Positions 9,501 through 17,627 are shown, counted from the first letter of the stretch. The stretch is 64,000 nucleotides of DNA from Hyphomicrobiales bacterium (GCA_900472605.1 UCJD01000042.1:10506-74505); one strand, 5' to 3'. Translations and numbers: made by a program. The notes: generated by a model from the letters alone, not told the origin.

Positions 9501-12500
9501 TTCTCGCTGCACGTCACCGACGCCAAGACAGGCGCATACACCTACACCCAGTCCGCCCCGATCGATCATCCCGACAAGGGCCAGTCCGGCGCCGACGATA
9601 GCCTGCGCATGGTCTTCGACTTCGTGGTCACCGACAAGGACGGCGACACGGCGACCGACGCCGTACAGGTTGACATTCGCGACGACGCGCCGACGGCAGC
9701 CTATGCCGGACGCGTCACGGTCCAGGAAACCGTCAATACCGACGGTTCCTTCCATCAGACCTCCGCCGACGGTACGATGAGCTTCCACGCCGGCGCCGAT
9801 GGCGCCAAGGTGACTTCGATTGCGTACGGGCTGAGCGGTGGACCTTCGAGCCCGGTCATCTCCGATGCCAACGAGACGAAGTTCACGACGGTTGCGCTGA
9901 AGTCTGGCGGCGAGCAGATCCAGATCGTGCAGGTCGACGCGCTGACCCTGGTCGGCAAGCTTGCCAACGGCACGGAGATCTTTAAGATCCAGGTCACCAA
10001 CCCGGCGACGGGTGCCTATACCTTCACGCAGATGGGCCCGATCGACCATCCCGATGGCGCCAACACCGGCGCTGCCGACGGCCTTCGCATGAAGATCGTC
10101 TACACCGTCACCGACGCCGACGGCGATACCGCCAATGGCAGCGTCCAAATCGACATCAACGACGGCGGCCCGTCGATCGGCGGGACGCCGCACGCGGTCA
10201 ACCTGTTGTCGAATGGCGACTTCTCCGGCGGTACTTGGGGCCCGAACGTAAGCTGGGGTACATGGGCAACCGAAGCGACCGGCTGGAAGATCGAGGGCAC
10301 GGCCCCCGGCCAGACCGGCGTCCAGCTTGAGCGCGTCAACGACAAATATGAGCAGATGCACGCCATCGGCGGCGCGAAAATGGTGGATCTCGGCGCCTCG
10401 CCGGGCAACATCGCCATCTCGCAGACCATTGCCGGCCTGACGCAGGGCGACACGTATACCGTAAGCTTCGAGGCGGGTTCGCCCGCGCCGACCTCCGCCG
10501 GCCTTCAGGTCCTGTGGAACGGTAAAGTGGTCTACACCTATTTGCCGACCAGCCAGATGGTGCCGAAGTCCTTCGACGTGGAGGCTGTCGGCGGCAACAA
10601 CACGCTGACCTTCAAGGAAATCGGCGAGGCAAGCGACAACACCGGCACCTATCTCGCCAATGTCAGCCTGACCCACGGCGCGGCCACCCCGGTCTTTACC
10701 GGCAGCTTCGTCGAGGACAGCGGCGCGATCAGCTTCGATCTCGGCCACAATGCCAACATCTCTTTCGGCGCCGATGGCTTCGGCGGGGTCAGCGTCGATA
10801 AGAGCCATGTTGTCGTTACCACGCCGGCCGGCGTCACCATCACGCTTGATCAGCTGGTCTACAGCTACGATGAGAAGAGCGGCATCTTCACCATCCAGCC
10901 GGGTAACCATTTCGATGGCCTGAGCAAGGGTGAACTCGCCACGCTGACCATTCCCTTCACCATCACCGATGGCGACGGCGACAGCAAGTCGGCGGTCTAT
11001 CAGGTCACCATCACGGGCATCAACGACGTGCCTGTCATCGTCGGCTCACCTGTTGTCACCGGCTCGGTCTCCGACATTGCCGAGACCTCGGCGCAGAACC
11101 CCGCGCTCGACGCCGGCCTCCAGTCGACCGGCGGCTCCGTAAGCTTCGCCGACGCCGACGTCTCCGATCGCCCGCATGCGTCCTTCACGCTGCAGGGTCT
11201 GGCGACATCGGATGGCGTCGTCCTCACCGACGCGCAGGCCAATGCTCTGAAGGCGGCCTTCAGCATCACCGAAGCCGCCGGCAACACCAATAACGGCACC
11301 ATCAACTGGAACTATTCGATCCAGGAAAGCGCGCTCGACTTCCTCGGCAAGGACCAGACCGTCACGCTGACCTACAACATCAAGGTCGATGACGGCCATG
11401 GTGGCTCGGTCAGCCAGGCCGTCACCGTCACGGTGAACGGCGCCAACGACGATCCGGTCGCCAACAACGATGTCTTCGCAAGCGTGCCGAATGGCTGGAC
11501 GCTGGATGCCGCAAACGGCCACGTCTACACCTTCAAGCAGACCGGCAACGGCGAGACTTGGGATCAGGCCCGCGCCGATGCCGCCGGCCTGCTCGCCGAC
11601 GGCAAGAGCTACCTGGCGACGATCACCTCGGCGGAAGAGCAGAACGTCGTGATCGGCGTCGTCAATAAGGGCGGCGAGAACAACCTGATCGCCTATCTCG
11701 GCGGCACCGATGAGGGTCATGAGGGGCATTGGGTCTGGGCAACCGGCCCCGAGGCCGGCCAGGCGTTCGACTACACCCACTGGGAGCCAGGCGAGCCGAA
11801 CAACAGCAACGGCAACGAGAATGTCCTCTGGCTCTACGGCCAGTTCCGCGACGGCCTGTGGAACGACGCGCCCGGCGGCACCGGCCTGACCTTCGGCGGC
11901 TACCAGTTCGGCTTCGTCGCCGAAGCCGGCCAGCCGGGCTCCTACTATGCCGCGATCAACGAGGACAATGCCTACACGATCGACGCCAAGCTGCTGCTCG
12001 CCAACGACACCACGGTCGATGCCGGTGAGACGCTCAAGGTTATCGGTTTCGACAAGAATTCGGCGGTTGCAGGTATCTCGGCGCTCGGTGCCGCAGTCAC
12101 CTTCGACGGGACCTCGTTCAAATACGATCCGTCGAAGGCGGCATCGGTCCAGAGCCTCGCAGCCGGCGAGAAGGCGACGGACACCTTCTCCTATACGATC
12201 AGCGATAGCCATGGCGGCTACAGCACCGCGACGGTCACCGTCACGGTGGAAGGCCGCAACGACATCGCCGTCATCACGCCGGGTGCCAAGGACGATCTCC
12301 TCGTCAAGGAAGACCTAGATCTTGCAGCCGGCGGCACGCTCGGCATCGTTGATGCCGATCACGACCAGCAGGCCTTCCAGGCGCAGACGAACGTCGCCGG
12401 CACCTACGGCAAGTTCACGATCGCGGCGAACGGCGCCTGGACCTACGTCGCCGACAACGACAAGCTGCAGTCGCTCGGCGCCGGCGATCACAAGACTGAA

Positions 12501-14834
12501 AGCTTCACCGTCTGGTCGAAGGACGGCTCGGCCTCCTATGTTGTCAAGGTCACGGTCGATGGCACGAATGATGCGGCCGATATCACGGGCGACAAAAAGG
12601 GCTCCGTGACGGAAGCGGGCTATGCGAATGCCGGCACGCCGGCTGCGAGCGGCGACCTGAACTCGACGGATATCGACAATCCCGACGACAAGTGGAATGC
12701 CGTTTCGATCGCCAGAACCAGCGACAAGGGCTACGGCACCTACACGATGGACGACACCGGCCATTGGCGCTACCAGCTGGACAACGCCAACACCGATGTC
12801 AACGCTCTGAACAAGGACCAGACGCTGACTGATACCTTCACCGTGACCACGGTCGATGGTACGCCGCAGACTGTCACCGTCACCATCAAGGGGGCCGACG
12901 ACGTCGCGCCGAACAGCGCGCCTGTGGCCGTCAACGATACGATCATCACCAACGCCTCCACGATTACCATTCCGGACTGGGCGCTGTTGCGGAACGATAG
13001 CGATGTGAATGGCGACACGCTGACGATCACCGGTGTGAAGAACGCTGGCCGGTTGGACGACGTCGATCATTCCAACGCAGCGCAGACGGTAACCTTCTCG
13101 GATCACTGGCTTTCGACGTACGGCGGATCGTTCGATTATACGGTCACGGACGGCAAACTCACGGACACGGGCCACGTCGATGTCACCTATACCAACACGC
13201 TCACCGGCGGCGCTGGAAACGACATCATCATCGGCCGTGATTACAACGATAACACACTCAACGGTGGCGGCGGCAACGACATCCTGATCGGTGGCAACGG
13301 CGACGACACGTTGAACGGCGGCACGGGCAATGACATCCTCATCGGCGGCCGCGGCGACGATATCCTGACCGGTGGTGCCGGTGCCGACACGTTCCGGATC
13401 GGGGCTGGCGACTCGGCTCCAAGCGTGAAGACCGGTGATTTCTTCGGCAAAATCTACCTGTCTTCATTCTCAGGCTATGATCAGATTACCGATTTCAACA
13501 CGGACCCAGCCAAGGGAATGGTTGACAAGCTGGAGTTGCCCAATGCTGACAGCCTCAACATTGCGGCGGACGGCAACAAGAGCAGCTTCAAGGAAGTCGT
13601 TATCTATGCAGGTGCCTTCAGCTCAACATACTCGAAGATCAACGGTTATTCGATCAGCAACGGTGTCGTGACGTTCAAGAGCGGCAACGGTACTGCTCCG
13701 ATCAACTCGCAGCTGGACCTCGCGGCGGCCGTGAAATATCTGCAGGGTATAGGCCTTGCCGAAAACACGATCGTGGCCTTCAAGGCGAACATCTCGGGCG
13801 AGGGTCAGCACACCTTCCTGTTCGAGCATCAGACCGGCACGGACTACACGCTGGTCGATCTGGTGGGCTATAACCTTGGCAACAACAGCCTTGCGTCCAT
13901 CTTCGGTACGAACAAGCCGATCGACCCGATCATCCTAGACCTCGACCACAACGGCATCGCGCTCACCACGCTCGAGCATGGCGTCTCCTTCGACATCAAT
14001 GCCGACGGCCACCAGGACAAGATCGCCTGGACGGCGGGCACGGATGGCATCCTTGCCTATGACGTTGACGGCAACGGCAAGATCGACAATGGCAGCGAGA
14101 TCTTCTCGCCGCACTTTGCCGGTGGCAACTATGTCGATGGTCTTCAGGCGCTGGCAACGCTCGACAGCAACCATGACGGCAAGATCGATGCCAGTGACGA
14201 GGCCTTCTCGAAGCTTCTTGTCTGGCAGGATCTGAACCACAACGGCATCAGCGATGCCGGCGAGCTTTCGAGCCTTGCCGATCACCAGATCGCCAGCCTG
14301 TCGCTGGATGCCCACGCATCCGATAGCGCGATCAACGGTCAGGCGATCCTGGCCGACGGGAGCTACACGCTGACGGATGGTTCTTCCGGCCACTTCGTCG
14401 AGGTCGCCTTCGATGCGACGCTCGGCGCCAGCGACGATCACGCCTATTCGCTGATCGGCAGCGATGGCGACGACACCTTGTCGGGTGCCGGCGGCATGGT
14501 GACGCTGACGGGTGGCGCTGGGGCCGATACCTTCGTGCTCGACGCCGACGCGCTTTCGGACGTGAAGATCGCCGACGTGATCACCGACTACAAGGCCGGC
14601 GAGGGCGACACGCTTGATGTGTCGAAGCTCCTCGACAGCCTGCTCGGCCACCAGGCGACCGAAGCCGAGGCGCTCTCCAGCGTCAAGACGACGGTGCAGG
14701 GTGCCGACACGGTGGTCAGCGTCAACGCCAATGGCGGCTGGCACGATGTGGCGGTTCTCCAGAACACCACCGAAGCGGTCAAGATCCTGTTCGACGACAA
14801 GCACGACGCCACCACCGCGCCGCATGTCGGCTAA
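3552..14834 (+). CDS. Giant RTX/T1SS-143-repeat adhesin, LapA-like, with C-type lectin domain
   Basis: This 3760-aa acidic protein is a surface adhesin exported by type I secretion. Residues 1-150 form an N-terminal module with an Ala/Pro-rich linker (AAQEAAVAAPAG, residues 65-76) and a beta-rich segment (DDIHVRGNDLVLVQADGTEI), resembling the retention module of LapA-type adhesins. About twelve repeats of 120-190 aa (residues 210-2210) each end in a DD(A/V/I)P-type motif (T1SS-143/VCBS-like). Then come a jelly-roll, DUF642/CBM-like domain (about 2213-2377), cadherin/VCBS-like domains, a C-type lectin domain (about 2647-2795, EPN and WND motifs), further VCBS repeats, RTX nonapeptides GGxGxD (3217-3283), EF-hand-like calcium loops (DSNHDGKIDASDE), and a C-terminal type I secretion signal (TLTGGAGADTFVLD, then DVITDYKAGEGDTLDVSKLL). 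The export genes lie 1.3 kb downstream. Biofilm and surface attachment is the expected role. Confidence 0.9.
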   Translation: MSIEDSRISAVENENASHDLISDIQQDARLQTSAREGVEVAQAESTQPSDQQGAQSTETTGRLPAAQEAAVAAPAGQVVPDQNNIAHLPAGTAIDDIHVRGNDLVLVQADGTEIVIVNGALHVPTFLLGEVELPQQAVIAALEQSNINVAAGPDGSYSASSSPSSSGANFQDTIAGNAGDPTQLASLLADTQQADASPNRTPDQSNDVPFITASTLLTVTEVSDGNGGFSTQVVNGQFGFVPGNDFGTITSIGLSDSLDMQEGTQIGTHVDLTSNGQAVTVSVNGLTITGSVDGQPVFTLTVTNIQSGAYTFTQFGPLDHPDKGESGADDVLRLQFSYTVTDKNGDRVTGIGSIDIRDDAPVIDLKGASDDVTVSEVSLRGNEGSVAGSISLGVQWGADNGSGRDLTFDKQSAPEGLKSHGQDILYKISADGHTLTGYTETVVGEGEGATVKTTDVFVVTLDPTAANGAYTFKLLTSIDHPEITDSSGGNGSEGGEGGGIILLRAAESSVDHIDLKFAVTAKDADGDTVRTDFTVTINDDVPHANTVINSTVMQDDLQTVFPGNSDVGVTSVSGGAGALFTTGADGFKSIELGGEQMSFSAIYKDEKGFASQESVTWGEGIVEGGVTTFTATGDTSHQTVATFVVHADGSYEFTVSAPIVHTGSGQDDFGLTVNFTVTDGDGDTAHGWLDVTINDDAPTANVVSVETKLDDEAQTLFPGNPDGTGDVADVKSISGEAGALFKAGADGVQAVSFTAPTGIQAIHEVNGHGVAESLVYATTTDSSGGTILTATGKDSGDVVFTLTVKADGSYTFDLSAPLVHGTTGATEDNLPVTIGFQVKDGDSDIATGSLTINVNDDVPVTTGTVVAVKVDEGDISNLLSHGNSANDGTKDGSSSDFSLLGFGDAATVSGSVAATVAFGADGSAAKGAFSLTSDAAATLASLGLSSKGGELSYAVIGNTIIGYVNNIGRGYDPLFDRPVLSFTLNSDGSFKYQQYDQLDHAAGNGANTDLKAGSGTVSGIDFGSVIKATDGDGDSIVIGGKLVVTVKDDIPTVSISLTGRTVIHDETAGRDTGSNDSTANAASRAFDNLEGKESLHAIGYARNGNAIVNYGSSVGADEPSKVSLTLHVTEAASGLKTTSNEAITLHEESGLVVGRDAHGNAVFAISIDSEGRVSIAQYQAIQHPNGSDANDLVSLAGKIAAVVTATDYDGDTATKSIDIGSQIQFRDDAPVVTNASVTVAADEGDILNVLSQGNSPNFGSGNGSTSQPALLGLGLAATVSGSIASTVSFGADGAAAGGGFSFTANATSTLAALGISSKGSQLSYAVVGNMIIGYVDVLGHGYNPLFDRPVLSLTLNGNGGFTYQQYDQLDHVAGNGANTDLKTASGSLAGIDFGSIIKATDGDGDSVTLTGKLIVKVTDDVPTVSISLTGQIVTHDESVGIDNQIGNKSDDTTSRDVTSIFRAFENSAHVTALGYARDNDAIVKYSSSVGTDEPNKVSLTLSVTNDNSGLFTAAGKAITLSMSGNLVVGKDSDGKVVFAISIDSDGRVSIAQYQAIQHPDGKNANDLVDLTGKIAAVVTATDYDGDTATKSVDIGGKIQFRDDAPVLNKVSGVSLSEDDLANGSSPANTTPLSVKGDLDISLGVDGGKVALAADGAKWDGASKTLTAGDGSWKIVLGNDGKYTFTLLHNTTHTVSGADDLKVAVTYTATDNDGDSITGNFNVTIKDDVPTASYSGRITVQETANTDGSFHETSATGVMKFVAGADGAKVTAISYELGTDAAPKVADEDATPYKAVAMTSGGQAVHIVESTDHLTLTGVRADGLTVFVVEVTNAATGAYKFTQSLPLDQPDKNETGANDGVLLKIGFTVTDGDGDTASGSLQIAVNDDGPKAHFSNTVTVTEVGTDDGHFIKQSVDGKLLFDGGADGAQVTSIVYRFGNTIMEMPEAEGEKIRWPALTSNGQAITVTTSTDGLTVTGKVGNVEIFSLHVTDAKTGAYTYTQSAPIDHPDKGQSGADDSLRMVFDFVVTDKDGDTATDAVQVDIRDDAPTAAYAGRVTVQETVNTDGSFHQTSADGTMSFHAGADGAKVTSIAYGLSGGPSSPVISDANETKFTTVALKSGGEQIQIVQVDALTLVGKLANGTEIFKIQVTNPATGAYTFTQMGPIDHPDGANTGAADGLRMKIVYTVTDADGDTANGSVQIDINDGGPSIGGTPHAVNLLSNGDFSGGTWGPNVSWGTWATEATGWKIEGTAPGQTGVQLERVNDKYEQMHAIGGAKMVDLGASPGNIAISQTIAGLTQGDTYTVSFEAGSPAPTSAGLQVLWNGKVVYTYLPTSQMVPKSFDVEAVGGNNTLTFKEIGEASDNTGTYLANVSLTHGAATPVFTGSFVEDSGAISFDLGHNANISFGADGFGGVSVDKSHVVVTTPAGVTITLDQLVYSYDEKSGIFTIQPGNHFDGLSKGELATLTIPFTITDGDGDSKSAVYQVTITGINDVPVIVGSPVVTGSVSDIAETSAQNPALDAGLQSTGGSVSFADADVSDRPHASFTLQGLATSDGVVLTDAQANALKAAFSITEAAGNTNNGTINWNYSIQESALDFLGKDQTVTLTYNIKVDDGHGGSVSQAVTVTVNGANDDPVANNDVFASVPNGWTLDAANGHVYTFKQTGNGETWDQARADAAGLLADGKSYLATITSAEEQNVVIGVVNKGGENNLIAYLGGTDEGHEGHWVWATGPEAGQAFDYTHWEPGEPNNSNGNENVLWLYGQFRDGLWNDAPGGTGLTFGGYQFGFVAEAGQPGSYYAAINEDNAYTIDAKLLLANDTTVDAGETLKVIGFDKNSAVAGISALGAAVTFDGTSFKYDPSKAASVQSLAAGEKATDTFSYTISDSHGGYSTATVTVTVEGRNDIAVITPGAKDDLLVKEDLDLAAGGTLGIVDADHDQQAFQAQTNVAGTYGKFTIAANGAWTYVADNDKLQSLGAGDHKTESFTVWSKDGSASYVVKVTVDGTNDAADITGDKKGSVTEAGYANAGTPAASGDLNSTDIDNPDDKWNAVSIARTSDKGYGTYTMDDTGHWRYQLDNANTDVNALNKDQTLTDTFTVTTVDGTPQTVTVTIKGADDVAPNSAPVAVNDTIITNASTITIPDWALLRNDSDVNGDTLTITGVKNAGRLDDVDHSNAAQTVTFSDHWLSTYGGSFDYTVTDGKLTDTGHVDVTYTNTLTGGAGNDIIIGRDYNDNTLNGGGGNDILIGGNGDDTLNGGTGNDILIGGRGDDILTGGAGADTFRIGAGDSAPSVKTGDFFGKIYLSSFSGYDQITDFNTDPAKGMVDKLELPNADSLNIAADGNKSSFKEVVIYAGAFSSTYSKINGYSISNGVVTFKSGNGTAPINSQLDLAAAVKYLQGIGLAENTIVAFKANISGEGQHTFLFEHQTGTDYTLVDLVGYNLGNNSLASIFGTNKPIDPIILDLDHNGIALTTLEHGVSFDINADGHQDKIAWTAGTDGILAYDVDGNGKIDNGSEIFSPHFAGGNYVDGLQALATLDSNHDGKIDASDEAFSKLLVWQDLNHNGISDAGELSSLADHQIASLSLDAHASDSAINGQAILADGSYTLTDGSSGHFVEVAFDATLGASDDHAYSLIGSDGDDTLSGAGGMVTLTGGAGADTFVLDADALSDVKIADVITDYKAGEGDTLDVSKLLDSLLGHQATEAEALSSVKTTVQGADTVVSVNANGGWHDVAVLQNTTEAVKILFDDKHDATTAPHVG
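6115..8365 (+). repeat. Internal 1.1-kb tandem duplication in the adhesin gene
   Basis: Two consecutive two-domain blocks (about 6115-7235 and 7236-8365) encode nearly parallel sequences. For example GYDPLFDRPVLSFTLN is matched by GYNPLFDRPVLSLTLN about 1.11 kb later, and YQQYDQLDHAAGNGANTDL by YQQYDQLDHVAGNGANTDL. The unit is larger than the single 180-aa repeat, so a supra-module of two repeats was duplicated. Boundaries are approximate. Confidence 0.75.
11490..11935 (+). other. C-type lectin domain within the adhesin
   Basis: About 149 residues have the C-type lectin plan: ETWDQARADAAGLLADGKSYLATI, then YLGGTDEGHEGHWVWATG, then WEPGEPNN, then GLWND. The EPN tripeptide is the calcium-dependent mannose-type specificity motif of this fold, and WND carries further calcium ligands. 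It interrupts a cadherin-like repeat: ANNDVF lies before it and INEDNAYTIDAKLLLANDT after it. Confidence 0.75.
13198..13400 (+). other. RTX calcium-binding nonapeptide repeats
   Basis: About seven GGxGxDxLx-type units (GGGGNDILIGGNGDDTLNGG and neighbours) encode the calcium-binding beta-roll that folds outside the cell after type I export. They sit about 480 residues before the C-terminal secretion signal. Confidence 0.9.
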
Positions 14835-14876
14835 GGGGTGACGGACGGGCGGAACGCTCCGCTTGCAATGACAGGG

Positions 14877-14899
14877 AAAAGGCGCGCGAGCGCCTTTTT
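14877..14899 (+). terminator. Rho-independent terminator of the adhesin gene
   Basis: AAAAGGCGC and GCGCCTTTTT flank a GCGA tetraloop, 43 bp after the adhesin stop codon. With the opposing hairpin at 15107-15126 it separates two convergent transcripts. The rest of the 333-bp gap (14835-15167) shows no gene. Confidence 0.85.
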
Positions 14900-15106
14900 C
14901 GCGTTCTAAGGGTGCGTTGATGCGGATGATGGCAGTTGGGCGTAGGTAACACGCTAGTCGGCCTGGGCCGCAAGGGCTCGCGGCCGGTTTGCACCGCTTG
15001 CCGATCGCGAATGAAACCGTGCGGACTGTTTCGCACCGGTGGCCGGAGCGTCGCGATGCCGGTGCGCGCAGTCGAGATCCCCTCTTCGCCAATCCACAAA
15101 CGAAAA

Positions 15107-15126
15107 GAGGCGCCCCATGGCGCCTC
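15107..15126 (-). terminator. Rho-independent terminator of the GGDEF-like gene
   Basis: Arms GAGGCGCC and GGCGCCTC flank a 4-nt loop. On the minus strand the stem is followed by TTTTCG. It lies 42 bp beyond the stop codon of the GGDEF-like gene. Confidence 0.75.
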
Positions 15127-15167
15127 AAGATCGGGTCACGATTACCGCCTTGCCGGTGCTAAAATCC

Positions 15168-15929
15168 TCAGGCCGCCGGCAGTCTGGAGATCGGCACCAC
15201 GTCGTCGGCTTCGCCGCCACGGTCCATCGCCATTTCGTCTGCCAGCTGGCGGATGTGGTTGAAGTCGGTCGGGCCGTCGAAGACGGCGCCGCCGAGGCGG
15301 ATGTCGAGCGAAAGCGGGGCGTCGCCGGCCGTGAATGCCGCCTGTTCGCAGCGCCTGCGGATGCGCATGCCGACATCCTGGGCGTTCTCGATCGTGGCGC
15401 CCGGCAGGAACACGCCGAGCTCGTTGGTCGCAAGCCGTGCGACCAGGTCGCCCGAGCGCACCGACGACTGGGTGATGGCGGCAAGCGACTGCATCACGGT
15501 GTCGGCCCATTGCGGACCGTAGCGGCGACTGATGGCATCGAGCGTGTCGATGACGACAGCGATCATCACGCCGCCGGCATCAGTAGAGATTCGCTTGCGG
15601 CGGTCGATATAGTGTTCGACGGCGGCGGCGAAGGCTGTTCCGTTCAGCGTATTGGTAACGCTGTCGTGCCGCTGAGAATAGTTAACGGTTTCCTGCAGTT
15701 TTCTGAGCTCGTTATTCTTGATCTGCAGCATCATTAGCAGCGGAAATGCAACAAAAAGCGAAATAACGGTGGCTCCTGCGAACCCTACCAAAAATGGTCG
15801 CTCCGGCATCAGAAGGTTTAAGATAAGTAAAAATCCGACCGAGCAGGCCGCGAAGCAGATCGAAACGATCGCGGCAATGCGGAGAGCGGAAAGGTTTGTT
15901 GCGGATTGGTAACTCTGGCGGAATTTCAT
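15168..15929 (-). CDS. Membrane protein with degenerate GGDEF domain
   Basis: This 253-aa protein has two N-terminal membrane helices (about residues 17-40 and 47-68) joined by a very short loop, a coiled linker (NNELRKLQETVNYSQ) and a GGDEF-fold domain (about 88-250). The entry motif RHDSVTNTLNG corresponds to HDxLTGLxNR, but the catalytic signature reads ARLATNELGVFLPG, so GG(D/E)EF has become ATNEL. Diguanylate cyclase activity is therefore unlikely; degenerate GGDEF domains often bind c-di-GMP or GTP or act as partners. There is no periplasmic domain or EAL domain, so it is not a LapD. It lies between the adhesin and its exporter in opposite orientation, divergent from the TolC-like gene, which suggests a regulatory link. 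Confidence 0.8.
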   Translation of the reverse strand: MKFRQSYQSATNLSALRIAAIVSICFAACSVGFLLILNLLMPERPFLVGFAGATVISLFVAFPLLMMLQIKNNELRKLQETVNYSQRHDSVTNTLNGTAFAAAVEHYIDRRKRISTDAGGVMIAVVIDTLDAISRRYGPQWADTVMQSLAAITQSSVRSGDLVARLATNELGVFLPGATIENAQDVGMRIRRRCEQAAFTAGDAPLSLDIRLGGAVFDGPTDFNHIRQLADEMAMDRGGEADDVVPISRLPAA

Positions 15930-16164
15930 CTCGGGGCAGGTCCCTGTGGAAGTAACGGCAGATAATCACGGACGGGAAAAGTTGGCGTTAAAAAACCCTG
16001 TAAAATTCTAGCTTTAGCTATTGATACTTGGGAATTAACCGTCTCCGCAGGAAAGACCTGTGCCGCAATTGGAATGTGGAAAAATAGGTGTTACTTGTTT
16101 GCCGAATGAAAGCGTTCGGTATACGGGTTCACTCGGTGAATTTAGATGTTGAGGGGCATCCGTC
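15930..16164. promoter_or_regulatory. Divergent promoter region of GGDEF-like gene and secretion operon
   Basis: This 235-bp AT-rich region separates the minus-strand GGDEF-like gene from the plus-strand type I secretion operon and must hold both promoters. I see no convincing dyad. The sequence TTAACCGT near 16037 resembles part of the palindrome before the adhesin (GGTTAACCGT), which is weak evidence for a shared regulator. GAGGGG at 16151-16156 is the ribosome binding site for the TTG start at 16165. Confidence 0.4.
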
Positions 16165-17607
16165 TTGTTTAATAGCAAAAGCATTATTGCAGCATTGTCT
16201 GCCACTGTTGCTCTGAACTTCTCGTTTTTTGTCGATGCGAATGCAATGTCATTGCAGCAGGCCATCGAAACGACGATGAAAACCAATCCGCAGATACTTC
16301 AGGCTGCAAAAGACAAAGAAGCAATCGAATTTGAACTTCGCCAAGCGCGCGGGTTATACTTACCGTCGGTTGATCTGGAGAGCGGCATCGGTCGCCGCCG
16401 GTTGTCGAATTCGTCGACGGGCACGCTGACCTCCGACCACGACTACCTGTCTCCCGGCGATGTCGGCGTCACTGTTACGCAGACGCTGTTTGACGGTGGC
16501 GCGCGCAAGTCGCAGGTTGATCAGCAGGCGTCGCGCGTCGATGGCGCCTCCTTCCGGGTCCTCGAGCGCTCCGAGGCGCTGGCACTCGAAGTAACCCAGG
16601 ATTACCTGGAATATATGCTTCAGAATCAGATCGTTGCCGCCGCGAAGGAAAACGTTTCCTTCCACACGGCGATGGTCGGCGATATCAATGAAAGCATCAA
16701 GGGCGGCGCGCTCACCGATGCCGACCGCCTTCAGGGTAGCGAACGCCTGCAGGCCGCCAAGGCCCGCATGCGTGAAGCCACGGAAGAGCTCGAGGCAACG
16801 AAGATCCGCTTCATGAAGGCCGTTGGCCAGCCGATCGTCAATGCGCAGACCCCGCCGTCGGTCGCCAAGTATATCCCGAAGACGCTTGATGACGCACTGT
16901 TCGTCGCCAACAAGAATAGCCCGCGCATCTTTTCCGCCAATGCGGATATCGATGCCGCTGACGCCGGTGTTCGTGGCGCGCGTGCCAACTACCTGCCCAA
17001 GGTCAATCTCGAAGGCAGTGCCCGCGTCGGCAACGATATCGACGGCGATGAAGGCAACACCAACGATTACCAGGTGCGTGTCGTCGCCCGCTGGAACCTT
17101 TATCGCGGCGGCATCGATGTCGCCCGTGAGCAGGAGCAGATCCGCCGCGCCGGTGAAGAGCGCTATGCGCTCGCCCAGGTTCAGCGCGAAGTGAGAGAAT
17201 CGGTCAGCTCCGCCTGGAACGAACGCGTCAGCCGCGGCGAACTGTCGGGCATCCTTGCCAAGCAGTCGTCGATCAACAACCAGCTGGTCGGTTCCTACCG
17301 CGAGCAGTTCAAGGTCGGCCAGCGCTCGCTGCTCGACGTGCTCGATGCGCAGAACACCCGCTTCAACACCAAGGTGCTGGCTGATACCGCCCGCGTTGCC
17401 TCGCTGTTTGCGGAATACAAGATCCTCGCCGCATCCGGCAATCTGCTTCAGACCATGAAGCTGAAGCCGCTGGATCAGGCCAAGCCCTATGCACGAGAAG
17501 AGTTCGCTGTCCCAGCGGCCGCTCAGAATCCCGGATATGCCGAAGTCGACTCTCATCAGAAGGCTGGCATGCCTATGGACCTGCTGGCGCCGATCAGGCA
17601 GCAGTAG
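16165..17607 (+). CDS. TolC-family outer-membrane protein of type I secretion (LapE-like)
   Basis: This 480-aa protein is the outer-membrane channel of the type I exporter. It has a signal peptide (SIIAALSATVALNFSFFVDANA), then two repeats of the TolC coiled-coil/beta-barrel unit starting with MSLQQAIETTMKTNPQI and, after the midpoint, LDDALFVANKNSPRI. The segment FKVGQRSLLDVLDAQNT is the conserved equatorial motif of TolC proteins. Translation probably starts at a TTG at 16165, because GAGGGG lies 8 nt upstream and no ATG precedes the signal peptide. It is followed at 20 bp by the ABC ATPase gene, forming an operon with the adaptor. Its substrate should be the adhesin encoded upstream. Confidence 0.9.
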   Translation: MFNSKSIIAALSATVALNFSFFVDANAMSLQQAIETTMKTNPQILQAAKDKEAIEFELRQARGLYLPSVDLESGIGRRRLSNSSTGTLTSDHDYLSPGDVGVTVTQTLFDGGARKSQVDQQASRVDGASFRVLERSEALALEVTQDYLEYMLQNQIVAAAKENVSFHTAMVGDINESIKGGALTDADRLQGSERLQAAKARMREATEELEATKIRFMKAVGQPIVNAQTPPSVAKYIPKTLDDALFVANKNSPRIFSANADIDAADAGVRGARANYLPKVNLEGSARVGNDIDGDEGNTNDYQVRVVARWNLYRGGIDVAREQEQIRRAGEERYALAQVQREVRESVSSAWNERVSRGELSGILAKQSSINNQLVGSYREQFKVGQRSLLDVLDAQNTRFNTKVLADTARVASLFAEYKILAASGNLLQTMKLKPLDQAKPYAREEFAVPAAAQNPGYAEVDSHQKAGMPMDLLAPIRQQ

Positions 17608-17627
17608 TAGTCAGGTGACCATAGAAT

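Noticed and set aside
4239..10910. Three very long open frames (over 650 codons) on the minus strand inside the adhesin gene
   Set aside because: They are mirror frames of a highly GC-biased, Asp/Gly/Thr-rich repeat gene. They have no ribosome binding sites and no recognisable domains, while the plus strand has clear repeats, RTX motifs and a secretion signal.
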